This document shows positions 1 to 13,060 of a stretch of DNA of 64,000 nucleotides, piece after piece. Source of the DNA: Darksidea phi (Eukaryota > Ascomycota > Dothideomycetes > Pleosporales > Lentitheciaceae). The notes under the pieces were generated by a model. The model ran no database searches. It was not told the origin of the DNA and saw only the letters and a program-made list of their open reading frames with translations. How positions within the stretch are numbered: the first letter of the stretch is position 1; the number at the start of each line of letters is the position of its first letter. The stretch is from the NCBI GenBank assembly GCA_030770425.1, contig JASJFT010000062.1, positions 1 to 64,000 on the forward strand, read 5' to 3'. The translations under genes were made by a program, and so were the position numbers.

Positions 1-50
1 TGTTTTTTGTTTTGTGCTTTGTTTTATACTCGTTTTGTTTATATTTTCTT

Positions 51-132
51 TACCCCCCCCAACCCCCCACCCCCCCCCCCCCCCCCACCCCCACCCCCCC
101 CGCCCCCCCCCCCCCCCCCCCCCCCCCCCCCC
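51..132 (+). repeat. Near-homopolymer C tract
   Basis: About 80 bases that are almost pure C with a few A and one G, ending 35 bases upstream of the first ATG of the STAND gene. A tract like this could form an i-motif or, on the other strand, a G-quadruplex. It is also a classic place for assembly or base-calling error, so its exact length should not be trusted. The preceding 50 bases are T-rich. Confidence 0.9.
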
Positions 133-167
133 ATTAATCATTTCTTTTAGCGCGTTGCACCGATTAC

Positions 168-3100
168 ATGACCATGGGAAAATACACTCCGGATTCGTGG
201 AAGACGCTTTTTGATCGCAAAGAACAAGCCCTCATCGACGTCGACTGCAACGATGCGTTGAGCATCGCGTCCTTCGATGAACTGCAGGCGTCACTCCATT
301 CTATGGCCAATGAATTTGGCAATCAGGGGTTTCCAGACATTGTCACTCGTGTCGAACCGGGTCTGCGATATCTAGATTCCTTCCATCAAGCAATCACGTC
401 CGCCTCCCAGTATGACCCTCGCGCGTGTTTGGTTTGGGGCATTGTCCAAGCATTCGTCAAGGTATATACACGCTTGGTACCACCTTTATATGATTTTAAC
501 TCCGGACAGTCTGCAATTCAATCTAATGTCGTTCTGGACGACATGCTAGGATTGATCACCGAGCTTAACGAATCGATTCCCGAATTTGACACTTACCGGC
601 GCATGGTTCCACAGTCTCCTGCACTCCAAGCTCATTTCCAGGATATCTTCGAGACGTACATGGAGTATTGCATTTCCAGCATCAAATACATGAAGAAAAG
701 TCCTTCTAGTAAGCATTATTTCATAAGTATCTCCATAAACAAATCGTCTGACACATATGAAGTGTCTTTCATTACGTACTTCTTTGGTTCCAATCCTTCC
801 CACGGCCTCAAACGTGCCAAAGAAGACGTTCAACACCACATGCGGCTCTTTGAATGAGCGGCTCGGTTTTCTGTCCGGCAGCAGCAGCTAGTGCAGAACA
901 TTGGGGAAGAGCTTCAGTCCATGCCACTAACTGGACCACTAAATGGCTCCACTGGCAACACTGCCACGGATGTTGATTTTCCGATTAACACAGTCAAAAC
1001 ATTCGGAAGATACGCTTTTCTTGGTCGAGATAACGAGCTAGCAGACATCAGGACAGCCTTGCATTCAACCCTAGCTACAGCACCGTCTATTCAACAACCA
1101 CCGAATCATTCCAAGTACGGACAGGACGTAGCGTGCTGCATCTTGCAGGGACTTGGAGGTATTGGCAAGACACAGACCGCCCTTGAATACACTTTCAGAC
1201 ACAGGGAAGACTACGATGCCATATTCTGGGTTCATGCAGAGACGGGCTCTAGCATCGCGTCGGCGTATGGAAACATATCGAAACTACTTGGCCTTGTCTC
1301 CTCATCGGGGGTTAACAAAGGAGAGAATCAGGGTCAAGCCGTTGAACTGACTAAGAAGTGGCTTACTACCACGAGTATGTATCGTGTTGCCACACTAGTG
1401 CTACGCTTACAACCTCATAGAGAGAAATTGGTTGCTCGTCTACGACAACGTCGAGAGTGTCGATGACATCGCTGTCTACTTCCCACAGACCGTACGCAGC
1501 AACAGTGCTGTGATACTCACAACACAAAGAACGGACGTGTTTCCGTTCACTGAAAATTTCACAACAATGCAGATCAAGGATCTGACACGAGACCAAGGTG
1601 CTGACCTTCTCTATGCATGTCTGCGGCGTGATGCTGCAGATGAGGACGAGAGGGAGCACGCAAGGAAGATTTCTGACTTACTTGGTGGCCTGCCGCTAGC
1701 CTTGACGACTATCGGAGGCTATATGTACCAAAGTGAAGACAGTGTTCTGGAGTTCTTTAACTATCTGAAGACTTCATGCAACGCCTGGGTCGCCAGTGCT
1801 GTCGGTCCCGCCAAGCAGTATGAGAAGACCTTAGCGACGGTGTTTGAAATTGCCTTGAAGGAGCTGACCCCTGATGCAAGAATTCTTATTGATATTCTTG
1901 CATTTCTCAGTCCGGATCACATCCCCGAAGAGCTGTTCACAGATCAGATTGGTAATCATACCTTTCCCTTCCTCAAAAACAAACCAATGTATGACCCACT
2001 TCGAAAAGCGCTTGTGACGTTACTGACCGCGAGATAGGTTTTCGGACACGATTCGGCGACTTCGTAACAGGCAATTGGTTGGCAGAGACACTTCTTGTTC
2101 GCAGCACTTTTTGACAATTCATCGCACCGTCCAAATGGCAGTTTTGCATGACCTCTCCCAAAACCCAGGACATCGAAGAGAAGCTTGCGATAAAGCATTT
2201 GCACTTGTCAAAGAAGCACTTCCGGCCGTTTCTCCAATCGACAATCCAGAGCCAAGTGCTTGGGTCGAGTTCCAGAAATACGTTCCGCACATTTTAACCA
2301 TGCGCGCGCATTGCCTCTGGCCAGAGCCTCCTATGGAGCTCACGATGGAATTTGCACAAGTCCTCTCGGATATGGCTACCTTTATGTGGCATGCTGGGCA
2401 GCTAGCTGAAGGAATTGACGCCCTGAGAACTGCCGAACATATCTTAGATGTTCACAACATCGGTATTGAACATCATCTTCGTGGCAACATCCATGAGCAT
2501 ATTGCTATCTTTGCTAGTCACCTGGGCGTCAGTTGTCGCGATGAATCCATGGACCGCAGGCACAAGGCCATTGAGGCTAGAAACGCATCACATAAGATGA
2601 TCGAAACCCACGGTTCTGTAACACGCGACGACGAGATCCGTTTGTGGAACGTTCAGTCCGACATGGCATTTGGCTTGGTTCATTGCGAGGACTTCACTCA
2701 GGCGGGTGAAATCATCGAGAAGTGCCACAGCCAATACAGGGAGTGGGGAACTCCTGAAGATTTACCCTTTGAGTATCTCAAGTACAACCACATCATCTCA
2801 TACACGCACATGGCCGAGGGCCGGGTTTTGGAAGCTATCAGAACCTCTAAAGAAGGTGCCCGCCTGGGTGAGATATGTGCGGGAGTTACTCATCCTATGA
2901 CGCTCAAGGTTCGATTCACGATGGCAAATCATCTCTACTTCGCCGGCATGATTGAGGAGAGTTTGCATGAGAACTTGATTATACTGCAAGTAAGAATTGC
3001 AAGCTTAGGAGAAGTTAACCCTTTTACACTTGAAAGCCACTCAATGTGTGGCTGGCTTTACACTGAGCTCAATATGCTCGAAAAGGCCGAGTATAGAATC

Positions 3101-3522
3101 CCAGCTTGCATTTTGACTTTCTGAGCATGCTGACTAGTAGTAGATATCACTTCATAACATGTCTCGATCCTCACAAACGGACCGTCTGGGACGAGGAAAG
3201 CACTGCCCGCGCCCGCTTTCTGTATTCCTACGTTCTACGCCGCCTTGGCCGAAGTGATGACGCGGAGGTGCAACTCAAGCAAGCTAGAGCTGTGCGAGAC
3301 GAGTACCTGGCCAAATACCCCCAGTGGCTCAAGGCGGACCCGGACAATGAGATGGTAGTTTTTGATCAGATGGTCTGCATGTGGTCAGGGCGCTACACGG
3401 GAAAATTGAAGCAAAAGCCCGAAGGACTCAATTCTCTTCAGATTGCACAGTCCAGAGTATCAGAGACGGGATCGGCAGAGCCTAGCCCGGCAGAGGCTGA
3501 GAACACGCAACAAACTACCTGA
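168..3522 (+). CDS. STAND protein with NB-ARC NTPase and TPR repeats, one in-frame stop
   Basis: A fungal NLR-like STAND protein. Such proteins act as signal-sensing NTPase switches, often in non-self recognition; the target here is unknown. Proposed exons are 168-461, 510-708, 763-1374, 1421-1988, 2038-3090 and 3144-3522, which keep one frame for 1,034 residues. Domains: a helical fungal N-terminal region to about residue 230; NB-ARC with P-loop GLGGIGKT (K about 300), Walker B LLVYDN (D about 377) and GLPLA; then a long helical TPR-type C-terminus ending in LGRSDDAEVQLKQAR. In the third exon, frame 0 meets TGA at 855-857 between HMRLFE and AARFSV. Protein-like sequence continues on both sides and I found no intron that removes it. 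The gene is therefore a nonsense allele or pseudogene, or carries a sequence error. The intron at 709-762 is the least certain junction. Confidence 0.8.
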
Positions 3523-4107
3523 AGAAGTAACGTACTCGTACGTAGCCAACAGGTGGAGGACATGGAGCGCAAGAGAGTGAAATCAAAGCTAGTTTTCCTA
3601 CGTACACTTCTACAGTATTTACCTAAATTCTATTAGTCACATGTCTTGAGCTGCTGAAGATCAACGCGCTGCGTATGAACCTTCTCCACCACTCAGCATT
3701 TTAAATAAAATCCACTAAAACATTCTATACTCCTTTATAATCGTGCATATATTAGATCCAACTTGTGTATTCGAATGAGAATGAAGGGTAGTTCGAAAAT
3801 AACAATCAAATTGGCGGTGACCGGGAGATAAAATACTTACAGTCGAAATATTTAAGGCCAAGTGGGCTTTCACTCCAGAGTTCTGAATAGAGAGTAAAGC
3901 CCATGCCCCACGCATTTCTTTTAACATACAACTTTGCAGCCCTCTTTAACGAATCCATCATTGCCATCTCAGTCAACAAGTGGCTTCCAAAGCAACCCGT
4001 TGCCTCGAACCCGCAGCGGTGCCGCCACCGACCTTAGCATGGCACCTTCTGTTCGGCACCACCGCCGCCCGGTCGTACCTCGTCCAGCCGCTCTAACACT
4101 TTTATAG
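3523..4107. other. Intergenic spacer and unresolved 5' end of next gene
   Basis: The STAND gene 3' region has an AATAAA-like polyadenylation signal near 3705. The right part probably holds the first exon of the F-box-like gene. An open stretch from the ATG at 3903 and another ATG at 4039 are candidates, but neither gives a convincing splice to 4108. Confidence 0.5.
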
Positions 4108-4884
4108 GCCTCCCAGTCCTTCCCCTTCCTCCGTCTGCCCAAGGACCTCCGCCGCAGAATCTATACCCTGCTCCCCAATAGAGTAACATACCTCCTCAGC
4201 CACCGCGGCACAGGAGCGTTGGAAGGAAAGCCGGTCATCGTACTTGTCCTCCACTACATCGAGCGCTCGATTATCCAGACCTGTCACCTCCTCTCCGAAG
4301 AAGCAGAACCAGTTCTCGAGATTGAGACAATGAAGCTTAGCCCGCCGCAGATAATATGCCATTGCGAGTACTTCTACCTCGTCCCGGAATTGCTTAATGG
4401 CGTGAGAGCAACGATGGATGAGTACGTTTGGCAACGTCTTCGTCTCCGCGACGGCGATCGCAGGAACCTACCCACAGACAATATAAACTGCTTGCTCTGG
4501 ACGCGCTTAGCAGGGCTCCAACTCCTCTCGCACAAAAAGATCCGAATCGGATTATACATCTCCCGCAACGCGCACCGGGCCAAATTCATGGCCACCTTGC
4601 GCCAGACCGGCGCTAACATATTTGGGCCTCAGTGGTGGGAGCAGACTTGTCTGACCACGCGGCCACGGTTTGAGGTGTGGATGGAGTGGAAGGATGTGAG
4701 AGAGAACTATGTAACGAGGCAGGCGGTCGAGTGGTTGGAGGCAGAGAGGTTGAAGGCTTTGAATATTACGGCAGCCGATAGAGTGATATTTACCAAAGTT
4801 TGGGGGATGCCGAGTCTGGGGTGGGTTATTGGGGATGAGCATGAGGACGTCTGGGAACCAGTTATTGGTACGACGTCCAGATGA
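4108..4884 (+). CDS. F-box-like hypothetical protein, 5' end unresolved
   Basis: An open frame of about 258 residues starts just after CTCTAACACTTTTATAG, which looks like an intron branch site and acceptor. It opens with FPFLRLPKDLRRRIYTLLPN, the usual start of fungal F-box-like proteins (LPxELRxxIYxLL), which normally serve as substrate adaptors of SCF ubiquitin ligases. The rest (leucine-rich start, RIGLYISRNAH, a Trp-rich C-terminus) matches no named domain I know. No ATG lies in frame upstream of the acceptor, so a first exon is missing from this model. Function is inferred only from the short N-terminal motif, and no other F-box feature is visible. Confidence 0.5.
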   Translation, partial: ASQSFPFLRLPKDLRRRIYTLLPNRVTYLLSHRGTGALEGKPVIVLVLHYIERSIIQTCHLLSEEAEPVLEIETMKLSPPQIICHCEYFYLVPELLNGVRATMDEYVWQRLRLRDGDRRNLPTDNINCLLWTRLAGLQLLSHKKIRIGLYISRNAHRAKFMATLRQTGANIFGPQWWEQTCLTTRPRFEVWMEWKDVRENYVTRQAVEWLEAERLKALNITAADRVIFTKVWGMPSLGWVIGDEHEDVWEPVIGTTSR

Positions 4885-7800
4885 CAGAGGAGGGAAGAGC
4901 AAAGATGAGCCAGAGGGGGGTCAGTGCCTATTATCCTGTAAAATGTGACGCGGTTCATACTCTCCAGTTACATGTCGTGAAGTCGGGGTAGGCCATTACC
5001 ATCATCTTATCACGCTCTGAATGTGTACAGGACAAGTAGTCCAGAGTACGAGTTTTAGTACTGACATGGCGGGTAATAAATTATTGATGTCATCACTATG
5101 GGTATAGACGCATATTTTGATAACGGTTGAGTGCTTCGAATGTAGCTTTCTTGGGTAAGATCCGTTGACGACGCTCTCTCGGCGCAATGTTGTTAGCAAG
5201 TGGAATGTTTTACTATATGAGCCATTTCAATTGTTTTTGAAAATCTGGAAAGCGGGAAATAGCAAGTGATATTTTTCGCTTGAGCGAGAACGAAAAAGAT
5301 CGCAAGAAAGCTTCCAAGTTAGCGCCCTTTTCGCACTAGTGCCGCCCTACTAATCACTCTTCTTCAGCTCCGAGAACATTGATATCTGCGTTGCTATGCG
5401 ACATTCTCCAAGTACTATGCACCAAAGTTTCATACTCCGCTACACATGAATGTAAGAAGATGGAAACCTTGTACAGCTTGCGTACGGTTTTTGACAGTCA
5501 GAGCGGAGTCCTCCTCCTACACCCAAATACGTAGTTCTTTCAGTAAGCGAAGGGACGGAAAGGTTTCCTCAACTGGGGTTGCTGTCGCTTTCGTCTCTTG
5601 CGTACACTGAACTTGTGCGTATACTGAATTGTTTGAGGAGAGTGGCATTCTAGATACCATTATTGCAAGTGTAAGATAGATGTCGTTCCATATGTGACCT
5701 TTTGAGATTGTTAGAAGTTGTTCATAAAGGGACAGTGTCCTGCAGTGGGGGGCGAAAAAAATGTCGGTATTTATTTTGATGTTGTGTGGGCTCGACCGGG
5801 GAAGTGAATCCGTCTCGAAGTGTAGCATTTCACTGGGGGAAATGTCAATTATACGCTAACGTGGCGCCCGTATGATGCTATCATACTCAAAAATTCTTTA
5901 GTAGTGTGACATATTTTGTCCAATGTTAGCTCTCGGGTCGTGGCTTAAGGGCGAGGCTGTACGATGATCTAACCGAGCAGAGTCAGGCCGCATGCTCTGA
6001 CCTAGTGTTTCCAAGTAGTCTCAGAAAGTTGAAATGTTACTCCAACTATTCCCTCGCACCCTAGCTCTTGCATTGTCTCCAGTAGCTCTGATTGGAGGGG
6101 GTACATCTAACATGCCGTTGGATCCACCAAGCGCAATGATATACTGTAACGAACAAATACCGACATGACGCTCTTCAGCGCTATGATAAGCCCAAAAAGC
6201 ATTGTGTCCATGGCATCTGATGCGTGCTGGAGCCTCATACACGCGACTCCTCCATATGTCACTAGCCATAGAGAATAGGTCGCTGAGGGTGGTCCGGACG
6301 AAACTCAATGGATTTGAGTGCAATATGCCCCTCGTCGCTCGTTGCAGATTTTTATTAGCACGACCTAGGATGCGAAATCTGAAGCAATGAGCGGTCTGTG
6401 TCTTGAGATACTATGTGAGCATGTAAATTTGCAGCAGCCCTAATAATCCACTAACAAATATGCGGATCTATAGGTCTTTAGCCAAAGAGTTTCCATTGCT
6501 CGAATGCGGCGATGAACTTTCGTAACTGCTATCTGGCCAGCATAGCAACCAATACAAAGGCCCCTCACTGCTATATAGAAATTCCTAGCCTTGGACGTTA
6601 CCGATAGCTCGAGGTGTTCCGTTGTAAAAACTACGCAGCTCCTCCAACTTTGGTCGAAGGAAGGGTTCCAATTTCTGGTTGGTGAGTTTGCAGGTAGCTA
6701 GAAGCCGAATCGGAAGGCCGTGAGAAATGAGGGTTAAGGAGCATCCACTGGTGACTGGTCCGTTTCTCTTTACTGGCTACATCGTCCTTTTCGGCTTCAT
6801 GATCATGTTACAATGCATAATTTCATGCAAGATGTAGCACTAGAGGTGTCCGTACGCCATATTGCGGGGTTCTCCCGGCATGCCGAAAAGTTGGAAGGTT
6901 TTGCTTGGAGGGTACATGTTTGAGTGGCTTAAGTAAGAAGGAAACAGTTGAGGAAATGTTCCTAACGCGTTGAAAAGTAGTTGGAGGTTGTACTGAGCTT
7001 AGCTACCTAAGGGATGCGACTGAACTCTCGGTGTTTGGGTTACATTACTTTCAACCGAAACATTAGCAAGACTTCAAGAAATATTTCCCTGGCTAGGCGG
7101 GTACAGTTTCAGATCTCGTCCGATCGTGTCATTGGGACGATGCGGGCATTCCACATATACCCTACTAGCAATAAGGGCTACATTACGTAAATCTTCAGTG
7201 ATATTTACGCCTAAGACTTAACCGGACTCCACCCTCATTCCCAGTCTCTTTCCTGTCAAAACTGAACCATCTTTCCAGAGAGCGTGGGACCAGGTCTTCC
7301 ATCGTGCGACCTCGTCTCGAGGTGGTGGTTGTAGGCTACATGCAAATCCAAAGCCACGCCCATTCCAGAATAGAGTGGTAGATAAAGGGCGAATAACACG
7401 ACCATAGACTGTCCTACGCTCCTTTGTCATGGGCTTTGTATTGTAGGCCCTTTTTTTGCTGCTACTGTATATGTAGAAAGCTTGCATAATCTCTATGACT
7501 AGGACGAGCGAAATCTGAATCTGTACACATGAATTGCAATATACTAGGCGCAGTTTTCGACGGTTGATTCACGCAGACTCTCGTCCAATCCCCGAACTAG
7601 TTAATAAAAAGTTTCCGCCTTCAAATCAATTTTTACGATGCGGTGCTAGACAAACCTTAACTGTCGTGCACTATGACCTTGTATTGTCCGCTTCTGTCTT
7701 CACTCCAATCTAAATCTAAAAAGAAAGAGCAAAAGCAATAAAATGCAGTCGCTACAGAGGCTCGAACCGTCACCCTTTTATCATATCGTCTCCATCACAG

Positions 7801-9486
7801 TGTCAACACACACCCATCTAGACCAACAGCCAACACGGCCCAATAAAAAGACCATCCAACATCTTCCTCAGATCGAGCCATTCAGCATCTTCACATCGAG
7901 CCATCCGCCATCCTAGGGGAAAAAGAAAAAGGCAAAAAAGAAGTTGACATACAACAGCGCTTACTAAACCGGTGCGTCACCAGGTCTTTCGCCGCCTACC
8001 TAGTCACCGGGTGATCAAGTCCAATGCTAGGCGCGTCAGCTCGCTCGGCACCGGGGGAGTACTCCAAACAAGCGGTGCGAACTGCTCCATCTACCGTGCA
8101 TCGCTGTCGAGGGGCGATGGAGTGCTAACAGAGATCGTATGTTGAAGAATGTCTGCGTTTATTAATTATTTATACACCGATAATTGGGGTGCGGGGTCAA
8201 TTTTGGCTGGTTTGTGGGCGGCTGCGGAGTGAAGGGTGTGGTTGCGGACTAAGCGGAATGAGGGTAGTGGGTGTAGGCGGTACTCTGCGTCTACGAGTGA
8301 AAGGGCCGTCTGTGTCATTTAGATGTGCGTGCATATAATAAGCATCAAGCTGTGTCCTTTGGCTATGTATACATACAATAACGATGATTCTGCGTCTTTA
8401 GGTAGGCTTCGTAACATCGAGTTTAAGGACATAATCTCCCTTAGCGGCAATGCAAAATCCGCAGGAGCTCGTGTATTAAGGGTTAGAAACATAGAGCAGT
8501 ATGTTCGACCTTTCGTTGAGGTAATTGAAAGAACATCTAGTACTGGGCACCAAACAACACACACGAGGGAAAAATAAGAGAATACTGTAAACGCAATGAC
8601 TACGCCTTACCATGCCACCAGTCGAGAGTGCACATCACCTATCCATCATCAAAATCGCACACCAAAGAACCAGAAGAAAGATGCAATTAAAATATACACG
8701 CGATAACCTACCAAGATACCGCCGAAGAATTCGTTGTCGTAACAAGTTGATTAAAACCTAGAGCATACCTCCCTCTACCCGTCCAGGCTTACACCCGTAC
8801 TCCACACACTCCTCCTCCCTCCCAAATATATCATAATCGCCGCCAAACCCCGCATCATTCCCCATCCATACCATCCCCCACCTAACCCACCTAACCCACC
8901 TAACCTAGCTCACTCACTAACTTACCCACTTACCCACTCCCACCATACTCTCCAAGCTAACCGCCCAACAAATAAAAAAAACTCTACAATCTACACCGCA
9001 GATAGATACTCAGCAAGTTGCCCAGCCATAAACACAGTACCAGCATCAGCATAGCATCAGCATCAACAACATCAAGAGTATCCATCACACAGCCCCATTC
9101 TACAACGCATACGACGTCTAAACCACCAGCACACAAAGCTCAGTACTACCAATATATTCGATTAAAGACCGTTGAACTGATTCTACGTCACACTTTTCAA
9201 GTAATTGACTTTTATCCATCCACCATTTCAAACAACACACTAACCGAAAAAAGGGATTAAAAAAAGGAGGCTTCCAGAAGAAATGAATACAGAGTGGTAT
9301 CACCGAAATCACCGAATCAACCCCGACCTCACAGCACCATACCATGATACCCATAACCAAGTCCGCAAGAATCCGCCAAACACCCTCCCCCCCCCCCCTC
9401 TAATCCAGCCGTCATGCAACATGGTCGATAAATGACCAATTCTTCACCATATCCAACCTGCCCATGCATAGCCAACAATGGTGCGT
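4885..9486. other. Gene-free stretch of 4.6 kb
   Basis: Only short open frames occur on either strand, none with recognisable protein character. Composition is mixed. Around 8,880 there is a short CCTAACCCA tandem (three units) within a C/A-rich segment. The right end is the 3' flank of the minus-strand methyltransferase. I see no transposon structure; decayed repeat DNA is possible. Confidence 0.5.
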
Positions 9487-10937
9487 CTAATCAGTAGCAT
9501 GATGAGGCTTCCTCCCAACGATCCATTTGAAACTCGCACACCAACCCTCCCTTTTGCCCTGCCGATCCGGTCCACGAGACCATTCCAGAATCTCAGCCTT
9601 GCCTACCTCGATGGTGGATCTGACTTCCTCGGCGGTCCAGATCTTCTCTGCATCGCCCCAGGTGGTCAACAGTCTCAGCAGAACGGCTTCCAGCGTCTCC
9701 ATGACGGTTACCAAGAGCAGCTTGCCGATCTTGCGCTGTTCCTCGTCCTCGGGCCACTGGCCGATGGGCACGTTGACATAGGTCGTTTTCACGTCTTTGA
9801 AGCCTGCGTCTTCGAGGTAGGTCGGGTGCATGTAGTATGTACCGATGGGACGACCGGATTTGAACGAGGCTTGCATGACGCCGAGGTAGAGTTTGGCAAG
9901 CGAGGGAAAGGGGAATTCGTCGAGCGAGTTTAGTTCTTCGAGGTTGGGGAGCGTCATGTCGTAGTCTGAGAGTTCGACCCAGCCGCCGGGGGCGAGGTTT
10001 TTGTATATTTCGTCGTAGACGCCTTCCCAGTACGCGAAGGCGCCTTTCATGGCGCGCAGGTGGATGAGGTTGTAGGTCTCGCTGAAGTGCCATCCTGGTT
10101 GCTCGTCTGGTTCCAGCACGTAGAGGTCGTAGGTGTGCTCGGAGGGCGTTTGGGGATTTGTGTGGGATGCCGAGTCGCTGCCCGTTTTGTCCCTGTATTT
10201 TGCGGGCGAGTCCAGCGGTTCTCGGTTTGCGTGGTCGCGAGCGATGTCGTAGCGTTCTAAGCGCAGGGTGATGTCGTCTACCTCGTCGTCTACGCCCCAG
10301 ACATCTAGATCGTCGATCTCCCACGTGACCCTGGAATTGCCGGCGACCGCCTCTGTGGTCTCGACATCCCAGACGGCCATGTCGATTCCGACGACTTCGG
10401 CATGCGGGTACTGCTGCGCCATGGCGACAGCCCAGTAGCCGGGGCCGGTGCCCAGGTCCAGAATCCGCTTGGTGGCCGACGTGACTGGCGTGGTGGTGAG
10501 CTTGCCTTTGAGAGCAAGCAGGAACACCTGATGCTGGATGGCCAAGCAGTCCTGCTCGGCCTGGTCGCAGGGCATGAAGTAGCTGTCGTTGCCGTAGATG
10601 CGTCCATTCTCGTAGACGAACTGGAGGTCCTCGGACTGCAACGTCCGCGTAGATCGACTGCGAGCGACGGGCGGTTAGCAAGCAACAAGACGGGGTGGAT
10701 GGGGAAGGGGTGTGGCGTGTGCGACGAGACGCTTGTCGCGACGGGCTCGCCGCGACGAACAGCGGAACAAGGCGGCCGCGAAGAGGGCCCATTTCAGGAC
10801 ACGATGGGAAAACAGGCTTACAGAGACTCTACCGACGTCGAGCTCTTGGAGCTTTGCGAGCCTCGTCGCGTGCGCTTGTGGAGCACGCCGGTGTGGTCTG
10901 AAGCCGGATCGTCGGGTGGTGGCGGACCCTCTTCCAT
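9487..10937 (-). CDS. LaeA-like SAM-dependent methyltransferase
   Basis: A 428-residue methyltransferase in two exons: 10937-10822 and 10657-9487, with GTAAGC donor and a branch plus CTCGCAG acceptor. The Rossmann motif I is LDLGTGPGYW, about residues 105-114, followed by VVGIDMAVWD; later WHFSETYNLIHLR and LAPGGWVELSDYD are the typical LaeA/velvet-family core. The N-terminus is rich in Pro and Ser. The second exon has no ATG near its start, which supports the spliced model; the chosen ATG (MEEGPPPP) is the nearest in-frame Met, and another lies at 11174. The family includes LaeA, a global regulator of secondary metabolism, but most members are uncharacterised, so a regulatory role is inference. 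A long GC-rich region lies upstream. Confidence 0.85.
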
Positions 10938-12410
10938 GGTGCTGGGCCGGGAACCGGGAGAGCGACAGCTGGGAACAGGCTCCCCGAAAGCCGTCGCCGA
11001 TGGCAAGACTGGACGAGCCCGGGGGTTCGCAAGGCTTATGAAGGGCCTGCCGTGCTGGCTCGCGTCCTGGCCGCGCTCTGCGGGAAAAAGGGAGTGGGTA
11101 ATTGTTGTTGTGAGTCGTTGGCCGGTATGCTGTGATTGGGCGTGCGCATCCACGGCTCCACGGGACAGGCCCACGCTTCAGGAGGAGGCGTCAGGACCGA
11201 TCCTGCGACCCAGGAGAGCGTCTTTGATCGGGGGCCCGGCGCGGCGGAGTCGGCGTGAGGCTTCGTCGCCGTCGAGGCCCGGTGCGAGTGAGCCCTCGCA
11301 CGCCCACGCCCACGCCCAACGGGGTTTAATACTCCAGCACCGGCCGATGCTGCTCGACACCGGCCACACCGGCGACGCCTGCGGTGCGCGTTGGGCGGCC
11401 GGCTTCTGCAGTGCGACAGTGCGACAGACGATGCAGCGTACAGCCCGGGACGCACATACAGGGTTTCTCCCCGGGCGAAGAAGGGCTGTCCGCCAAACGC
11501 GGCGCCCACCGTCCGCAATCAGCAACCAGCCAGTGCACGATGCATGCCACCGGGCCCCTCTCTGCACGCCCTCCAAGCGATGGCTGGGGATGCCGCCGGG
11601 CGACTGCAACGGCGCTGCAGCGCTGGCCGCTCGTCCGCGCAGCAACCTGGGGCGCAATATATCGTCTGCGTGCGTTGTCTGAGGAGGAGGGGGGCAGGAC
11701 GGGGGCAGGACGGGGGCAGGACCGGGACGCGTCCGCGATGAAGCCGTTAGCGGGCGGGCACGACCTGCCAAGATGCAGTGCGATGCATCTATGTCGTCAG
11801 AGGGCGGAGCGCCGTTCGCGATTCCAGAAGCTCATGTCGAACCGGACTGTCGGGATGGATACAGGTCTGCAAGTCGCTCTGTCTCTGCGGCTGGGGAGCA
11901 GTGGGCAATGGGCCTGCGGAACTGCAGAGGAAGCAGTTCGCTGGCCCACTGTGAGCGGGAATCGGGGGGCACTAGGAGCCATTCCCTTCGCGCTAGCAAA
12001 CCTCCAAGCTCGCTGCCTCTGTTCTGTGGTACGCTTGTCATCACGATGCAGATGTACCCAGTTTTCCCCTCCCCCCCCCCCCACCTCTACTGGTCCTAGC
12101 ACAAATGCATGGTAAATATAGTAGATAGGCATGTTTCCAGTCCCAAGCAAGCTCCCACGCCAGTCTTCTGAGCGATGACGTACCGAAATGAAGGGGCACG
12201 AGCCATCTGCATACGTTAGCGCCAACGACACTCATCCACTCCACCCTCTTGAAACCAAGCATGCAGACGGCCGCCCTCGACTGGCAAACAAACTTCCCAG
12301 GCCACGCAGCAAACTGTTCCGTCCTGCCCGCCTTCTGCAGCTCTGTGCAAGCTAATTCGTGCGTAGCCGAACGATCCAAGCCGCCGCTGCAGCTGCGGCT
12401 TTCCCCGACG

Positions 12411-12444
12411 AACAGAAGAGAACAGAAGAGAACGGAAGAGAACA
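12411..12444 (+). repeat. Tandem repeat, 10-base unit
   Basis: About 3.4 copies of AACAGAAGAG, one copy with a single change (AACGGAAGAG). Confidence 0.9.
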
Positions 12445-13018
12445 GCCCCGCTTGGGATGCATGACGGGTAAGTAAGAAGCCGGGAACTTGCACCGTTGGA
12501 TTCGTGGGAAAAGTAGGCTGCTGCAAGCGCTGGGAACCTTGAAGTGGGTGTGAAGGCCTGCGGAGTTCCTCCCGTTGGACGCCAGGTTGGCGGACCAGGT
12601 CACGCCTCTATACCCTACCCCTCCCTCCAGCTACCCCTCTAGCACTGTCCGCATCCCGTTACTCCCTGTTTTTCATACCACACTTCATCATTCCACCTTT
12701 GTACCCCCACCAAATCCTGATAGTCACACTTTCCATCTCGGAGCCCACTCCGCCGGCACCCCTAAGCCCCGACCCGGTCCGATTTGTCAATCGATTGGGT
12801 CTCGATTCTGCCCGTCCCAGGAACGCTCCCGCTCCCCGACCCATGCATGTCAGACCGACTCATCGCGGGATGCGTATCCTAGCGGACCGGCGTCGTGCGA
12901 TAGGCCCTTTTCCATCTGCGAAATGTACGTAATGCGCAATATGGTCCTCGCCGATTACCTGGCCCATGTGCACCGTTGTTGAGTAGCGACCGGGATATGG
13001 AACACATATTGGCCATGG

Positions 13019-13060
13019 AGATCGTGTCATAGAGATCGTGCCATAGAGATCGTGCCATAG
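13019..13060 (+). repeat. Tandem repeat, 14-base unit
   Basis: Three adjacent copies of AGATCGTGYCATAG; the first has T and the other two have C at the variable position. Confidence 0.92.

Noticed and set aside
7740..7790. GGTTCGAGCC on the minus strand, resembling a tRNA T-loop
   Set aside because: The flanks do not form a T stem or acceptor stem, and no anticodon arm could be folded at the right distance.
8880..8912. Telomere-like CCTAACCCA triplet
   Set aside because: The unit is nine bases and not an exact TTAGGG-type repeat. It lies inside wider C/A-rich low-complexity sequence, so it is probably not an interstitial telomere.
9593..10792. 399-codon minus-strand frame overlapping the methyltransferase
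   Set aside because: It is a shifted frame of the true gene; the translation is a run of Arg and Pro without motifs, while the other frame has the SAM-binding core.
10402..11682. 426-codon plus-strand open frame opposite and upstream of the methyltransferase
   Set aside because: It covers the antisense of a real exon and GC-rich DNA where stops are rare in all frames. The translation is low-complexity and Arg/Gly/Ala-rich with no family likeness.
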